Origin: a virus
Length of the DNA: 46,114 nt
Virus record (IMG/VR): IMGVR_UViG_3300006875_000037
Location: 1 to 46,114 of that record
Direction: 5' to 3' (one strand)
The translations under genes were made by a program, and so were the position numbers. The notes under the pieces are model-generated. The model was not told the DNA's origin. It made no database searches and was given only the letters and a program-made list of their open reading frames with translations. Below, in pieces: positions 21,001-27,855 of the stretch (position 1 is the first letter of the stretch; each line of letters starts with the position of its first letter).

Positions 21001-21950
21001 TTGGCGACGGGCCCCGCGTACTTGAATGCCATGCCCATCTCGCTGGCGCTGGTCGCCGAAGCGTTGGCCCCCTGCACCAGGGCATCCACAACCCGGGTTG
21101 CATCGCCGGCCTGAAGCCCGAAGATCTTGATTGATGCCGCCGTCACCTCAGCCATGCGGGAGTAGGCGGTTCCCGTGGCCTCTGCCCCCCGCACGATCGC
21201 CGCAAGCGCCTGGGTGGCCTGGGTGACGGTCATGCCGCCGCGGACCAGCTCGGTCGTCAGCTGGGCGACTTCCTGCTGGGTGCCGGCCGCCTCGATGCCG
21301 ACCTTGTCGATGGCCTGCGCGAGCTTGTCGTAGCCGCCTGACTCACCACCGGCAGCAGCGGCTTTCCTGATCTCGGTGTCAAGGGCCGCATAGCCGCCGA
21401 CAAACTGCTGCAGCTTGGCGAAGGCGGCCCCGAGGGCGCCCATCACACTGTTGGTGAGGCTGAACGCGATGCCCTGGATCACGCCATCGAGCAGGCGGAA
21501 CTGATCAGCCGATTCGCCAGCCTTCTGCAGCTCTCGTTCCGTGTCGCGGACGGCGGCCTGCAGCTCCCTGAATCGCTGGCTGCCGATAGCGACCCGCTCC
21601 AGTTCGCTGCGGAGATCACCCAGGCGGGCATTCAGCGCAACGATGCTGGAGGGATCAGCCTGTAGGGTGACTTTCTGGCGCTTGAGTTCATTGATCTGGC
21701 GTCCGAGATCCTCGATGTCGCGCTGGGCTTTCTTGTACTCGCTGGAATCGACCGGCAGCTTGGCCTGAACCGCCTTCAGTGCTCGGATCTGGCTTGCCAG
21801 GTCGCCGATGTTCTTCTCTGCGTCGGTGATGCCGGCCCCCAGCCCCTTCCCGATCGCCTCGCCGGCCCGCTGCGCCTCCCCTGGCAGGCTGCGGAAACCC
21901 TTGAGAACTTCGCTGAAATCCGCGCCTGCTGTTACAACGAAGTCGCTCAT
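18069..21950 (-). CDS. Tail tape measure protein
   Basis: 1293 aa, the largest late protein, which sets tail length and takes part in DNA entry. An N-terminal coiled coil (residues 30-190) is followed by the conserved TP901-type core near 220-450 (RKAAAAGGESGGYDKLAQAI, TKLVRGGMTVTQATQALA-like helices, EELGVAVGLLANAGIPAAEAG, MAANLFGGEDDG). Hydrophobic segments lie near 500-640 (YTAISLGLFTTATVAATAAY, AAIAGAIAGIQYLLSG). Then come long Ala/Gln/Glu coiled coils to about 1090 and a C-terminal globular end (YRVNELGQEMLLAAG). No peptidase domain is seen. It overlaps the upstream gene by 4 nt. Confidence 0.9.
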   Translation of the reverse strand: MSDFVVTAGADFSEVLKGFRSLPGEAQRAGEAIGKGLGAGITDAEKNIGDLASQIRALKAVQAKLPVDSSEYKKAQRDIEDLGRQINELKRQKVTLQADPSSIVALNARLGDLRSELERVAIGSQRFRELQAAVRDTERELQKAGESADQFRLLDGVIQGIAFSLTNSVMGALGAAFAKLQQFVGGYAALDTEIRKAAAAGGESGGYDKLAQAIDKVGIEAAGTQQEVAQLTTELVRGGMTVTQATQALAAIVRGAEATGTAYSRMAEVTAASIKIFGLQAGDATRVVDALVQGANASATSASEMGMAFKYAGPVAKILGVSIEELGVAVGLLANAGIPAAEAGVTLRNGLSKLASAAPQAGKGMGDLTGQAAAAARTMKALNLDIYNVDGTLKPMQETLLKLKAAFGQLDPATKIRMAANLFGGEDDGAKWLSLLGLTVEEIKTLSATMANTKGATDTARDAMQGFEMVTKQLGGTLDSLGNSVGKVGATALLPLLNLANAAVGAVAGLPDPIKYTAISLGLFTTATVAATAAYAIFKRALTYDMIQTAGREILEMSRIFTGVFAKAIVAAKIEWIIFSKAVQTEGMLSAIGGYAVGFGKLAASMAVVALRFAAIAGAIAGIQYLLSGAGDATNDFAASQKTLDEIVGQVEKSTKKAAAAISDQGKAARDTGPLVLAWIRNSREELTMLRTSQEFEKMQGGFAKVQQSALAFYSSLRGSRFITDQQKTQAKEYIDQLQKIADIAKAQATTLRGRAVEADRAGDDRLASQLLILAKAAEDEERGSRKAAAAMKALTAETRAATAAAVDRLGPIRQTIQAEELLSSRLQNRIAIGQSLAGLAKGLGDVEQSRYGVVRARLQFELSKLQEIGAGEDVLKAKRDEADRLDRAALSARYQNLLLQQSLEQRILEINQAKARLEGQKAVNTAQLDLLKAEAELAKETDQAKRASLQEVVDKQGQALTIAREQVALTASTQPIEAAISQLTAETARNNLQAEAAAKGFKIAANGTLEAISGMTSGLRGVATYSKLTADEQDRYRRIAADAGLAIGQNSQGTLAVGRSQAEVNAAVAEMNALLDRSKVGFDDTARKASDAASPAAALAQAFTQTGDKAPALLQGAQGFAEYLAQAGGYANDIKGINLEGKFQSVSGSMSSAASSARDFYGYLQQAANLPGSRWTGGPVEAGETYRVNELGQEMLLAAGRLMPIDAPTNSLWRAPSSGTVIPAGISARIQATGTTIAAGAAAPAGVAELALEVGKLRQEVGVLARRDWSIHVQQRTGPTASQVMQQIQRLR

Positions 21951-22381
21951 TCAATCCCCTCCAGCACAACAGCGGGATTCATCCAGGTGATCACCACCTG
22001 CTCAAGCACCCCCAGCCCCTCCCCTGGCGGGTCGGCCTGAAGCCCCATCGCGGTGGCGCCGGGCAGCAGGGCGATCACGCGCTGAGCCACGGCCTGCAAC
22101 TCGCCCAGGGCATCCCAGGTGATCACGTAGATGCGCCAGGTGGGATTCAGCATCGTGTCCCCGCCCAGGGTCAGCTGCGGCGCCAGGCTCGGCATCCGGG
22201 TGATGGTGATCTCGATGCCGCCGGCCACGGTGCCAGGCGGAAGGTTCTCGTTGGCTGCGAGCACCGAGATCGCCGGCAGGCTGGACCCACCAGGGGAGAG
22301 GTAGGTGCCAAGCTCGGCGCTGATCACCGGATCGGCGGCCAGCAGGTCGTAGATCTCCTGTGAACTGGTGGGCGTGGTCAT
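21947..22381 (-). CDS. Tail terminator / completion protein-like
   Basis: 144 aa. It starts MTTPTSSQEIYDLLAADPVIS and continues with a beta-alpha pattern (TWRIYVITWDALGELQAVAQRVIALLPGA). This fits the small gpU/minor tail completion proteins that cap the tail tube. It lies between tube and tape measure genes and its ATG follows directly on a junction motif. Confidence 0.6.
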   Translation of the reverse strand: MTTPTSSQEIYDLLAADPVISAELGTYLSPGGSSLPAISVLAANENLPPGTVAGGIEITITRMPSLAPQLTLGGDTMLNPTWRIYVITWDALGELQAVAQRVIALLPGATAMGLQADPPGEGLGVLEQVVITWMNPAVVLEGIE

Positions 22382-22397
22382 GCCTCAGGTTTCCGGC
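22382..22397 (-). repeat. Junction motif, GGTTTCC variant
   Basis: Minus strand GCCGGAAACCTGAGGC immediately before the ATG at 22381. Its flanks form the perfect stem CAGGTT/AACCTG with a 6-nt loop. It separates the late operon from the plus-strand gene at 22423. Confidence 0.65.
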
Positions 22398-22422
22398 AAC
22401 CTGCCTCAACTGCTCACTGCTC

Positions 22423-22668
22423 ATGGCGTCCCGTCAGCTGCTGCCGCTTCACTGGCAGTTCCGGTATCAGCACATTGAGGCGATGATCAAGGTGGCGGGC
22501 CCCGGCGATCTGGAAAGTTTGCGACAGCTGGCGCTGCGGGTGCTGGAGATGGCGGAAGCCAACCAGGCTCAAGCTTTGCTGATGGCCCGGCAGCAGCTCC
22601 CAACGCAAAACGCCCCGGCTTCTTCGGATGCCGGGGCGGTGAGTCGCGCCTTGTGCGGCAACGATTAA
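22423..22668 (+). CDS. Small helical protein on opposite strand, weak NblA-like pattern
   Basis: 81 aa, ATG 22423, plus strand between two minus-strand tail genes. It starts MASRQLLPLHWQFRYQHIEA and continues with two helices (DLESLRQLALRVLEMAEANQ). Length and the L-x-x-Q-F start followed by two amphipathic helices recall the phycobilisome-degradation protein NblA, which freshwater cyanophages are known to carry. Residue matches are few, so this is only a suggestion. Its 3' third overlaps the transcription terminator of the minus-strand tail tube gene. Confidence 0.5.
   Translation: MASRQLLPLHWQFRYQHIEAMIKVAGPGDLESLRQLALRVLEMAEANQAQALLMARQQLPTQNAPASSDAGAVSRALCGND
22611..22638 (-). terminator. 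Rho-independent terminator after tail tube gene
   Basis: 9-bp stem CGCCCCGGC/GCCGGGGCG with a 10-nt loop. On the minus strand it is followed by TTTTGCG, 27 nt after the tail tube stop. It lies inside the plus-strand ORF. Confidence 0.75.
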
Positions 22669-23498
22669 CTGGTGAAGTCCAGCTCGTAGGGTCCGTAGAC
22701 CTTGATCCCGCTGGAGAACTTCACCACCGAACCCACGGCAGGGTTCTCCTGGAAGTTGGTGAAGCGGCCATAGCCGTAGGTGGCCTCGTCGAAGCCGCGC
22801 GGGCCGACGCGGGCCCACTTGATCATCAGGCCTTCGCTGACGCTGTTCCTGCTGGCGATGCGGAACAGGTGATAGGCGGCATCACGGTGATCCAGGTTGG
22901 CCTCAAGCGCCCACGACAGGGTTTTGCCCGTGGCGATGCTGAGATCAAAGCCCTGCGCTTCGTCGTCGTAGTCGCGCACCGATTCCTCGGTCTCGGCTTC
23001 GTTCGGCGCGGCATTGGTGAGGCCCAGGAACCGCACCGGGGCGTCGGTGCCGTCCAGTGTAAGGAAGGAGCTCACCAGCTTGCCCTTGCTCACCGTGGCC
23101 TCGGCCTGGTTGGTTGCTGTGACGGCGAAGGAGAGCGTGAACGGCGCCGACGTGGTGACGGCGGTCACCGTGAAGTTGCCGTTAAGCTTCGTGAAGGGTG
23201 CCGGCAGCTGGGTGACGCTCACCGATGCGCCAACGGCGATCCCATGGGCGGCGCCAAAGGTCAAGGTGCCGACGTTGGAGGCGATAGCCGCCTTGGTGAT
23301 GGTCTTCGCGGTACCAGCGGCGATCTTGAGCGTGGATCCCGTTCCGGTCTTAATCACCGTGGCGTCGTTGCTCAGCAACGTGGCGATGTCCATGAAATCG
23401 GACAGCTCACCGTTGAGAGTACCGAAATCAATTGCCGTTGGTTTGATGATCTGGATGTAGAACCTGTAGCCAAATCCCCTGGTGTACTGCTTGGCCAT
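22665..23498 (-). CDS. Major tail tube protein
   Basis: 277 aa. A standard siphovirus tail tube fold is suggested by the start (MAKQYTRGFGYRFYIQII), a middle strand cluster and a C-terminal region (SWALEANLDHRDAAYHLFRIASR, FTNFQENPAVGSVVKFSSGIKVYGPYE). Residues about 70-135 (TLTFGAAHGIAVGASVSVTQ ... FTVTAVTTSAPFTLSF) look like an inserted Ig-like or bacterial surface beta domain on the outside of the tube. A strong terminator follows, consistent with high expression. Confidence 0.75.
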   Translation of the reverse strand: MAKQYTRGFGYRFYIQIIKPTAIDFGTLNGELSDFMDIATLLSNDATVIKTGTGSTLKIAAGTAKTITKAAIASNVGTLTFGAAHGIAVGASVSVTQLPAPFTKLNGNFTVTAVTTSAPFTLSFAVTATNQAEATVSKGKLVSSFLTLDGTDAPVRFLGLTNAAPNEAETEESVRDYDDEAQGFDLSIATGKTLSWALEANLDHRDAAYHLFRIASRNSVSEGLMIKWARVGPRGFDEATYGYGRFTNFQENPAVGSVVKFSSGIKVYGPYELDFTS

Positions 23499-23600
23499 GT
23501 GCTGACGGAATGGTCAGCGCTAGTGATCCCGGATCGGTTAAGCCACAGCAGCGGCTTAGGAATCGGCCGGAAAGCTTGCAGCAACTGAGAGCGTTAAGCC

Positions 23601-23930
23601 GTGGCGGGGTGCTACCCAAAGGGCGTGTGCCACTGCCCCCAGAGCCGCAGCCGGCCATTTCAGGCGCGGGTGTGGTTCCAGGGGCGGTATTGGAGCCTGG
23701 GCTATTTCCAGACGATCACAGAGGCGGAGCTGGAGGCGGCTCGGGTTCGTGCGGAGCGGGACGAATGGAAAGCGATGCGGCTTCCGCCGCCCACACTGCT
23801 GCGGCTTCGGCAGCGGCAGGGACTGCCAGCCACTCCGCAGGCTCTGAATCCCCAGGCCAGCGAAACGCCCGCACCTGCCCCGCCGCCTCGTGTTCAGCGA
23901 TCAGGAACCCCTGCCAACCTTGCGGCGTAG
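23601..23930 (+). CDS. Small AP2-like DNA-binding protein
   Basis: 109 aa, GTG 23601, plus strand. Residues 20-56 (FQARVWFQGRYWSLGYF, then AELEAARVRAERDEW) match the short AP2-type beta-sheet DNA-binding domain found in phage homing and regulatory proteins. The rest is Pro/Ala-rich. The last 215 nt overlap, antisense, the end of the tail chaperone extension gene, so one DNA stretch codes on both strands. A copy of the CCGGAAAGC motif in plus orientation lies 20-35 nt upstream. Confidence 0.55.
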   Translation: MAGCYPKGVCHCPQSRSRPFQARVWFQGRYWSLGYFQTITEAELEAARVRAERDEWKAMRLPPPTLLRLRQRQGLPATPQALNPQASETPAPAPPPRVQRSGTPANLAA

Positions 23931-24396
23931 CGCGGGGCGCCAGGAGCACGGCATCGTCGGCGATCAAGGCCAGCTGCCGCGGCGGCGGCTGATCCCGACC
24001 GGCCCGCTCCAGCGGTTCGTAGGCCACCAAGGCGAACGACGGCAGCAGATCGGCCTGAATCAGGGCCAGCATCGCGGCGCCAGCTTCCGCCGGGGGGCGC
24101 TCACCCTCCTGCAGCTGCCGGAACAGGCAGTAGTCGGCAAGCGGCGGGATGGTCGTCCCTTCGCGGGCGTGCATGGCCTCGAACCGCCGCGCCAGGGCGG
24201 CGATGGGGAGCTCAGCCCACTCCAGCTGTTGGGCTAGCCACGCTTCACCCTCCTCGATCGCGCGGTTGATGTAGTCGATGCCGAGCTCGCCGAATCGTTC
24301 GGGGGTGAACTCGGGGGCGTTGGGCCAGAGTCGCCGGCATCGCCAGAAGAGACCGTCCCAGTCGGTGGGTTCGGCCCGCCAGCTCCCGGTCCGAGC
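23716..24396 (-). CDS. Tail assembly chaperone, frameshifted extension (T-like)
   Basis: Read in the -1 frame relative to the gene at 24234-24953 and joined to it at the slippery site. Translation after the slip gives 226 residues and a fusion of about 412 aa. The domain starts WRAEPTDWDGLFWRCRRLWPNAPEF and is helical (RAIEEGEAWLAQQLEWAELPIAALARR). In lambda-like phages the fusion product helps the tape measure and tube proteins assemble but is not in the virion. Upstream codons in this frame (to 24546) are Arg-rich and do not look like a real start. Confidence 0.7.
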   Translation of the reverse strand, partial: ARTGSWRAEPTDWDGLFWRCRRLWPNAPEFTPERFGELGIDYINRAIEEGEAWLAQQLEWAELPIAALARRFEAMHAREGTTIPPLADYCLFRQLQEGERPPAEAGAAMLALIQADLLPSFALVAYEPLERAGRDQPPPRQLALIADDAVLLAPRATPQGWQGFLIAEHEAAGQVRAFRWPGDSEPAEWLAVPAAAEAAAVWAAEAASLSIRPAPHEPEPPPAPPL

Positions 24397-24953
24397 TTTC
24401 CCAGGATGTCCACCATCCCGTCGACCATCTCCTCGGGCGTCTTCTCGGGTTGGTCGCCGCCGCGTTCGTCCATGGCGAACGCCAGCACGGCGGCCTGCAC
24501 GGGTTCCGGCAACCCGTCGGTGTCGTCGTCGGTCCAGGCCTCGCAACCCTCCAGGCGGGAAGCGATCAGGGCGGTGATCGTGCGTTGGCGCTGCAGCGCG
24601 TAGGCGTCCTGCAGCTTGCAGCTGAGATCAGCGATCAGGGCGGCGTGTTGGATCAGGGCCCGCTTCTCGATCGGCTCCAACGGGATCGGGATCCCCATGC
24701 GGGTGCTGATGATGCGGATCGCGATCCGCTGCGCCTGGGTTTCCTCGATGCCTTCACCCAGCAGGGCATCAGCGAGGCGCGAGGATTCGCGGTACATCGC
24801 CGCCTGATACTCGTGCTCACGGATGTGCGCCAGCTCTCGGCCTTTGAGGCAGCCGAGCACGGGGAACACCAGGGTGCAATCCTGGCCATCGACCGTGGCG
24901 GAGACGCTGCGGGTCCTGATCGTCGGGGTGACGACCCACGGAAGCTGGGGCAT
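24234..24953 (-). CDS. Tail assembly chaperone, short form (G-like)
   Basis: 239 aa, ATG 24953. The start PQLPWVVTPTIRTRSVSATVDGQDCTLVFPVLG is beta-rich. A helical middle follows, with ELAHIREHEYQAAMYRESSRLADALLG, then a disordered Gly/Pro/Ser tail. It ends in frame zero at 24234. Ribosomes that slip at 24396-24402 instead make the long form. Position upstream of the tube and tape measure genes and the overlapping frame both fit the gpG/gpGT arrangement. Confidence 0.7.
   Translation of the reverse strand: MPQLPWVVTPTIRTRSVSATVDGQDCTLVFPVLGCLKGRELAHIREHEYQAAMYRESSRLADALLGEGIEETQAQRIAIRIISTRMGIPIPLEPIEKRALIQHAALIADLSCKLQDAYALQRQRTITALIASRLEGCEAWTDDDTDGLPEPVQAAVLAFAMDERGGDQPEKTPEEMVDGMVDILGKLGPGAGGPNPPTGTVSSGDAGDSGPTPPSSPPNDSASSASTTSTARSRRVKRG
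24396..24402 (-). promoter_or_regulatory. -1 programmed frameshift site GGGAAAG
   Basis: On the minus strand the heptamer reads G GGA AAG in the frame of the 24953 start. It is the same heptamer used by lambda G-T. The frames check: (24953-24401) and (24546-24402) are both multiples of 3. Slipping gives GGG AAA and enters the frame that stays open to 23716. Confidence 0.85.
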
Positions 24954-25006
24954 GGGTGAGCGGTGGGGAGCTGCGGGAGGTTTCCGGGTTAGCGCTGGCT
25001 GGATGG

Positions 25007-25036
25007 TTGCCAGGCACGTGCATCAGTGGTTATGAT
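25007..25036 (+). promoter_or_regulatory. Promoter candidate for 25079 operon
   Basis: TTGCCA (25007-25012), an 18-nt spacer and TATGAT (25031-25036) give a good sigma-70-type promoter. It lies 43 nt upstream of the plus-strand gene pair and would let these genes be expressed independently of the late operon. Confidence 0.6.
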
Positions 25037-25078
25037 TCATTCAGCGGGCACAGCCTGCTATCCACCGCATCAACACCC

Positions 25079-25279
25079 ATGTTCACCATCCTCCTCAGCA
25101 CCCCCCACGGCTGGACCGACAACCTTGGCCAGCACGAGGCCACCGCCAACGAGTGGCCCACGGAGGTCGCCGCCAACGAAGCGATCAAAGAGCTTCAGGG
25201 TGTTGGCTTTCCGGCTGACCGTGACAGCTGGAAGGTTGTCAACACTGAAGACCTTGACAACTACAGCCTCGTCTCCTGA
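25079..25279 (+). CDS. Small unknown protein, first of a two-gene plus-strand operon
   Basis: 66 aa, ATG 25079, preceded by a plausible own promoter. It reads MFTILLSTPHGWTDNLGQHEA then TEVAANEAIKELQGVGFPADRDSWKVV, a compact alpha/beta pattern. Its TGA overlaps the ATG of the next gene. It lies opposite to the structural genes, which suggests expression during lysogeny or early infection (a moron). Function unknown. Confidence 0.65.
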   Translation: MFTILLSTPHGWTDNLGQHEATANEWPTEVAANEAIKELQGVGFPADRDSWKVVNTEDLDNYSLVS

Positions 25280-25650
25280 TGGCTCTGACCAGGGCTGAAT
25301 ACGCCAGCATTTACAGGGCTAGGCAGCGCGGCGAGCTGCCTATGCCTACTTATTCCATTTGCGCGTCTTGTGGAGCAAAGCGGAAAGACTCCCGCGTCAA
25401 CCCTCTGCATGGCGATCTATGCGCCAGGTGCTGGCGCAAGAGTCCTGACGGTAGGGACGCCGAACGAGAGCGAATCTTGCAAGTGGCTAGGCGTCGCAGC
25501 GAAGCAGAGTACGCGGCTCGCATCAAAAAAGCTGGCGAGATCCTTCAGTCCATAGGGGTAAAGCGCTTTATATCAGAGAACAGCGACGAAGCAGAGCGGT
25601 TCTACGGTTTACTTGATTCAATCCTGCAACAAGCTGAATCTAAGCGCTAA
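25279..25650 (+). CDS. Zinc-ribbon protein, moron-like
   Basis: 123 aa. N-terminal basic helix (LTRAEYASIYRARQRGE), then two CxxC pairs (CASC, CARC) forming a zinc ribbon within residues 27-52. A charged helix (DAERERILQVARRRSEAEYAARIKKAG) and a C-terminal segment (RFYGLLDSILQQAESKR) follow. It is coupled to the upstream gene by a TGATG overlap and ends 4 nt inside the convergent basic protein gene. DNA or RNA binding is plausible but unproven. Confidence 0.65.
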   Translation: MALTRAEYASIYRARQRGELPMPTYSICASCGAKRKDSRVNPLHGDLCARCWRKSPDGRDAERERILQVARRRSEAEYAARIKKAGEILQSIGVKRFISENSDEAERFYGLLDSILQQAESKR

Positions 25651-26504
25651 GAAGCTTTGCGCCTGTTTCTCCGCCTGATCGCGCTGATATGGCCCTTGCT
25701 TCCCCTTGCTTGCATTCTTGCTTTTCTTGTAATTCCCGCTGCGACACTGCGGACCAATCGATCAGCATCGCGCTGCTTGTTACCAAACGCGCCAGGCGTC
25801 AGTAATTCCACTTTCTTTTTCTTGGCATCATAGTATACCTTGCTTCTATTGATGTAGTCCATCATTTCCCCGGCGGCTGAGTTGCTAAGGTGCCTTCCGC
25901 GTAGGGTCGCTGAGCTGATGTTCCCCGTCTTGTAGCGATCCGTCTTAATGCCGCCAAGCACGGAGATATTATTGAAATAGTAGCGATCATTCCCGTTCTT
26001 CTGCCAGCGCTTCCCGCCAAGCTGGCGTATTCGTGACGCAAGGATTGGCGGAGTGATTGAGCCCGCCGGTTTTTTGCCTCTGATCTTTATCCTTGGAGTG
26101 TCCAGCATCTTGGTCACATTCTGCGGCTTTGCGCCGGCATTCACCCCCTTCCCCTTCTTCCTCCCAACCCTCACCGCTCCTTTCATCTTCGGCAGCTTGA
26201 CTGTCCCCGCCTCCTTCGCCGCCTTCAGCTTGTTCCTCGCCCTGGTCACCGCAGCCTTCTGCGCCCGCTTGCTCAGCGCTCCCTTGATGCTCTGATCGGC
26301 CGGGTCCATCGCCGCGAGCTTCCGCTTCGTGCTGGCCACGGCTCGCCGCTGGGTCACCAGCCCCTGGCGCCGCGTCGGCTTGGTCCCCTGCTTCCTCCCC
26401 CTGGCGGGTGACGCTGGTCCCGATGGCCGGCTGGCGCGACTGCCGCCAGATCCCCCGCCAGAGGCGAAGCGACCACGGGAGTCGCGTTTGTAGGTGCGGG
26501 CCAT
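25647..26504 (-). CDS. Basic MARTYKRD-family protein 1
   Basis: 285 aa, very basic. The N-terminus MARTYKRDSRGRFASGGG is shared with three other proteins in the window. Residues about 45-110 hold the second shared module (QGLVTQRRAVASTKRKL, then AAVTRARNKLKAAK), a Lys/Arg/Ala-rich helix resembling histone H1-like tails. Residues about 150-235 form a distinct folded domain (RIRQLGGKRWQKNGNDRYYF ... MMDYINRSKVYYD). The C-terminus is Arg-rich. It probably binds DNA or the virion interior; no enzyme motif is seen. Confidence 0.65.
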   Translation of the reverse strand: MARTYKRDSRGRFASGGGSGGSRASRPSGPASPARGRKQGTKPTRRQGLVTQRRAVASTKRKLAAMDPADQSIKGALSKRAQKAAVTRARNKLKAAKEAGTVKLPKMKGAVRVGRKKGKGVNAGAKPQNVTKMLDTPRIKIRGKKPAGSITPPILASRIRQLGGKRWQKNGNDRYYFNNISVLGGIKTDRYKTGNISSATLRGRHLSNSAAGEMMDYINRSKVYYDAKKKKVELLTPGAFGNKQRDADRLVRSVAAGITRKARMQARGSKGHISAIRRRNRRKAS

Positions 26505-26519
26505 CCCTGCGCATCTGCT

Positions 26520-26535
26520 GCCTCAGCTTTCCGGC
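26520..26535 (-). repeat. Junction motif, copy next to plus-strand insertion
   Basis: Minus strand GCCGGAAAGCTGAGGC, identical to the 9302 copy, 16 nt upstream of the start of basic protein 1 and between it and the plus-strand gene at 26562. Confidence 0.7.
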
Positions 26536-26561
26536 AACCTCACCCAAACGAGACCCTTGCT

Positions 26562-26840
26562 GTGGCTGCCATCCGCCGTGGGCGCGAGACATTCGCCGGG
26601 TTCAACAAGCCCAAGCGCACCCCCAACCACCCCACGAAATCCCATGCCGTGCTGGCGCGGGAGGGTGGCACCACGAAACTGATCAGGTTTGGGCAGCAGG
26701 GCGTCAGCGGCAGCCCTGCCAGGAAGGGAGAGAGCAAGGCGGACAAGCAGCGCCGGGCCAGCTTCAAGGCCAGGCACGCGGCGAACATCGCTAAGGGCAA
26801 ACTCAGCGCCGCGTACTGGGCGAACCGGGTGAAGTGGTGA
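26562..26840 (+). CDS. Small basic phage protein (RRGRETFAGFNKPKRTP family, DUF6321-like)
   Basis: 92 aa from GTG 26562. The sequence RRGRETFAGFNKPKRTP, KLIRFGQQGVSGSP and SFKARHAANIAKGKLSAAYW is a conserved basic protein found in many dsDNA phages (a DUF6321-type family, by memory). Its function is not known to me. It is on the plus strand, wedged between two minus-strand basic protein genes, and ends 1 nt before the convergent one. Confidence 0.75.
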   Translation: MAAIRRGRETFAGFNKPKRTPNHPTKSHAVLAREGGTTKLIRFGQQGVSGSPARKGESKADKQRRASFKARHAANIAKGKLSAAYWANRVKW

Positions 26841-27821
26841 TCAGCCCTTCGGCTTTGGCTTCCGCTTGCGCTTCGGCTTCTGCGGCCCCTGAGTGTTCCG
26901 CGGCCCGGGCTTGATCACGTTCTTTCCCTTGCCCTTGCCCTTCGGGAGCACCGGCGCCAGCTGACGGTCGTAGATCTCCATGGCGCGTGCGGCCGGCTTG
27001 CTGCCCCGTGCGGCGGCGGCTGCGGCGCGTTTGGCTCGGCCCCGGATGATCGCTCGGGCAGCCCGCCTCTCGCGCTCGGGAGCGGCCCGAACCACGCCAC
27101 GCATTGCGTCGGCGACAATCCCGCGCCCGGTGGCCCTGGCCATGTCCCTGGCCGTCCGCATCGCCCACTTGCGGGTGAGCTCATCGCCAGCCGCCTTGAT
27201 CCGCTTCAGGGAATCCTTTACGTCGCGAATCTCATCGCGAATGTCGCCACTAATCCCGGCAATGCGCCCGCGCAGATAATCGACCTTCGCCTGCCGGCCC
27301 TTGCGGGTGACAGGGGTGCGGATGATCTTGTTCGTTGCTGGCTGAGCGTTGCCGTAGCGGGCGGCATTGCGCTCCTCCTGCGCCAGGAACTGCTGCGGCG
27401 TCAGCTTGAGCTGCCGCTGGATGTGGAGCTTGGCGCTCAGCTGGCGGATGTTGTTGCTCGGCGGCTGAACAGGCGGCTTCGGCGTGCGCTGCTTGGGCCG
27501 GAGCTTGGTCGCCACCTTCAGCGCTGGGGCCTTGATCCGCCGGGTGATGGTGTCCGAGAACAGGCGGTTCTTCGCCTTGGTCACCGCACCCTTCAAGCCA
27601 CCCCGGCGCCGTGCGCTGGTGGTCTCATCCGCAGCCCTCAAGTTCGCCTTGGCCTTGGCCACCGCTCGACGCTGCGGCACCAGGCCCCTGCGCTTCGGTG
27701 GTGGCGTGCCCCGCTGCCGTGGCTTGGCCGGGGAGCTGGGGGCTGAGGCGCGACTGGGCTTACTGGAGCCCCCGCCAGAGGCGAAGCGACCACGGGCATC
27801 CCGCTTGTAAGTCCTCGCCAC
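26841..27821 (-). CDS. Basic MARTYKRD-family protein 2
   Basis: 326 aa from GTG 27821. It shares MARTYKRDARGRFASGGGSS and the RRGLVPQRRAVAKAKANL ... GAVTKAKNRL module with basic proteins 1 and 3. Residues about 130-300 are a long charged helical region (YLRGRIAGISGDIRDEIRDV, RGIVADAMRGVVRAAPERER). The C-terminus is a Lys/Arg/Pro tail. No catalytic motif is seen. DNA compaction, capsid interior or RNA binding are all possible. Confidence 0.65.
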   Translation of the reverse strand: MARTYKRDARGRFASGGGSSKPSRASAPSSPAKPRQRGTPPPKRRGLVPQRRAVAKAKANLRAADETTSARRRGGLKGAVTKAKNRLFSDTITRRIKAPALKVATKLRPKQRTPKPPVQPPSNNIRQLSAKLHIQRQLKLTPQQFLAQEERNAARYGNAQPATNKIIRTPVTRKGRQAKVDYLRGRIAGISGDIRDEIRDVKDSLKRIKAAGDELTRKWAMRTARDMARATGRGIVADAMRGVVRAAPERERRAARAIIRGRAKRAAAAAARGSKPAARAMEIYDRQLAPVLPKGKGKGKNVIKPGPRNTQGPQKPKRKRKPKPKG

Positions 27822-27839
27822 AGCGCCGCATCAACCGAC

Positions 27840-27855
27840 GCCTCAGCTTTCCGAT
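27840..27855 (-). repeat. Junction motif, copy with upstream stop
   Basis: Minus strand ATCGGAAAGCTGAGGC. The TGA is the stop of the 27843-28385 gene, whose C-terminus is SES. The start of basic protein 2 follows 18 nt later. Confidence 0.65.

Noticed and set aside
24396-24546. Independent start of the 23716 frame at 24546
   Set aside because: The stretch before the slippery site is Arg-rich and is the shadow of the upstream gene; the frame is better explained as a -1 frameshift extension.
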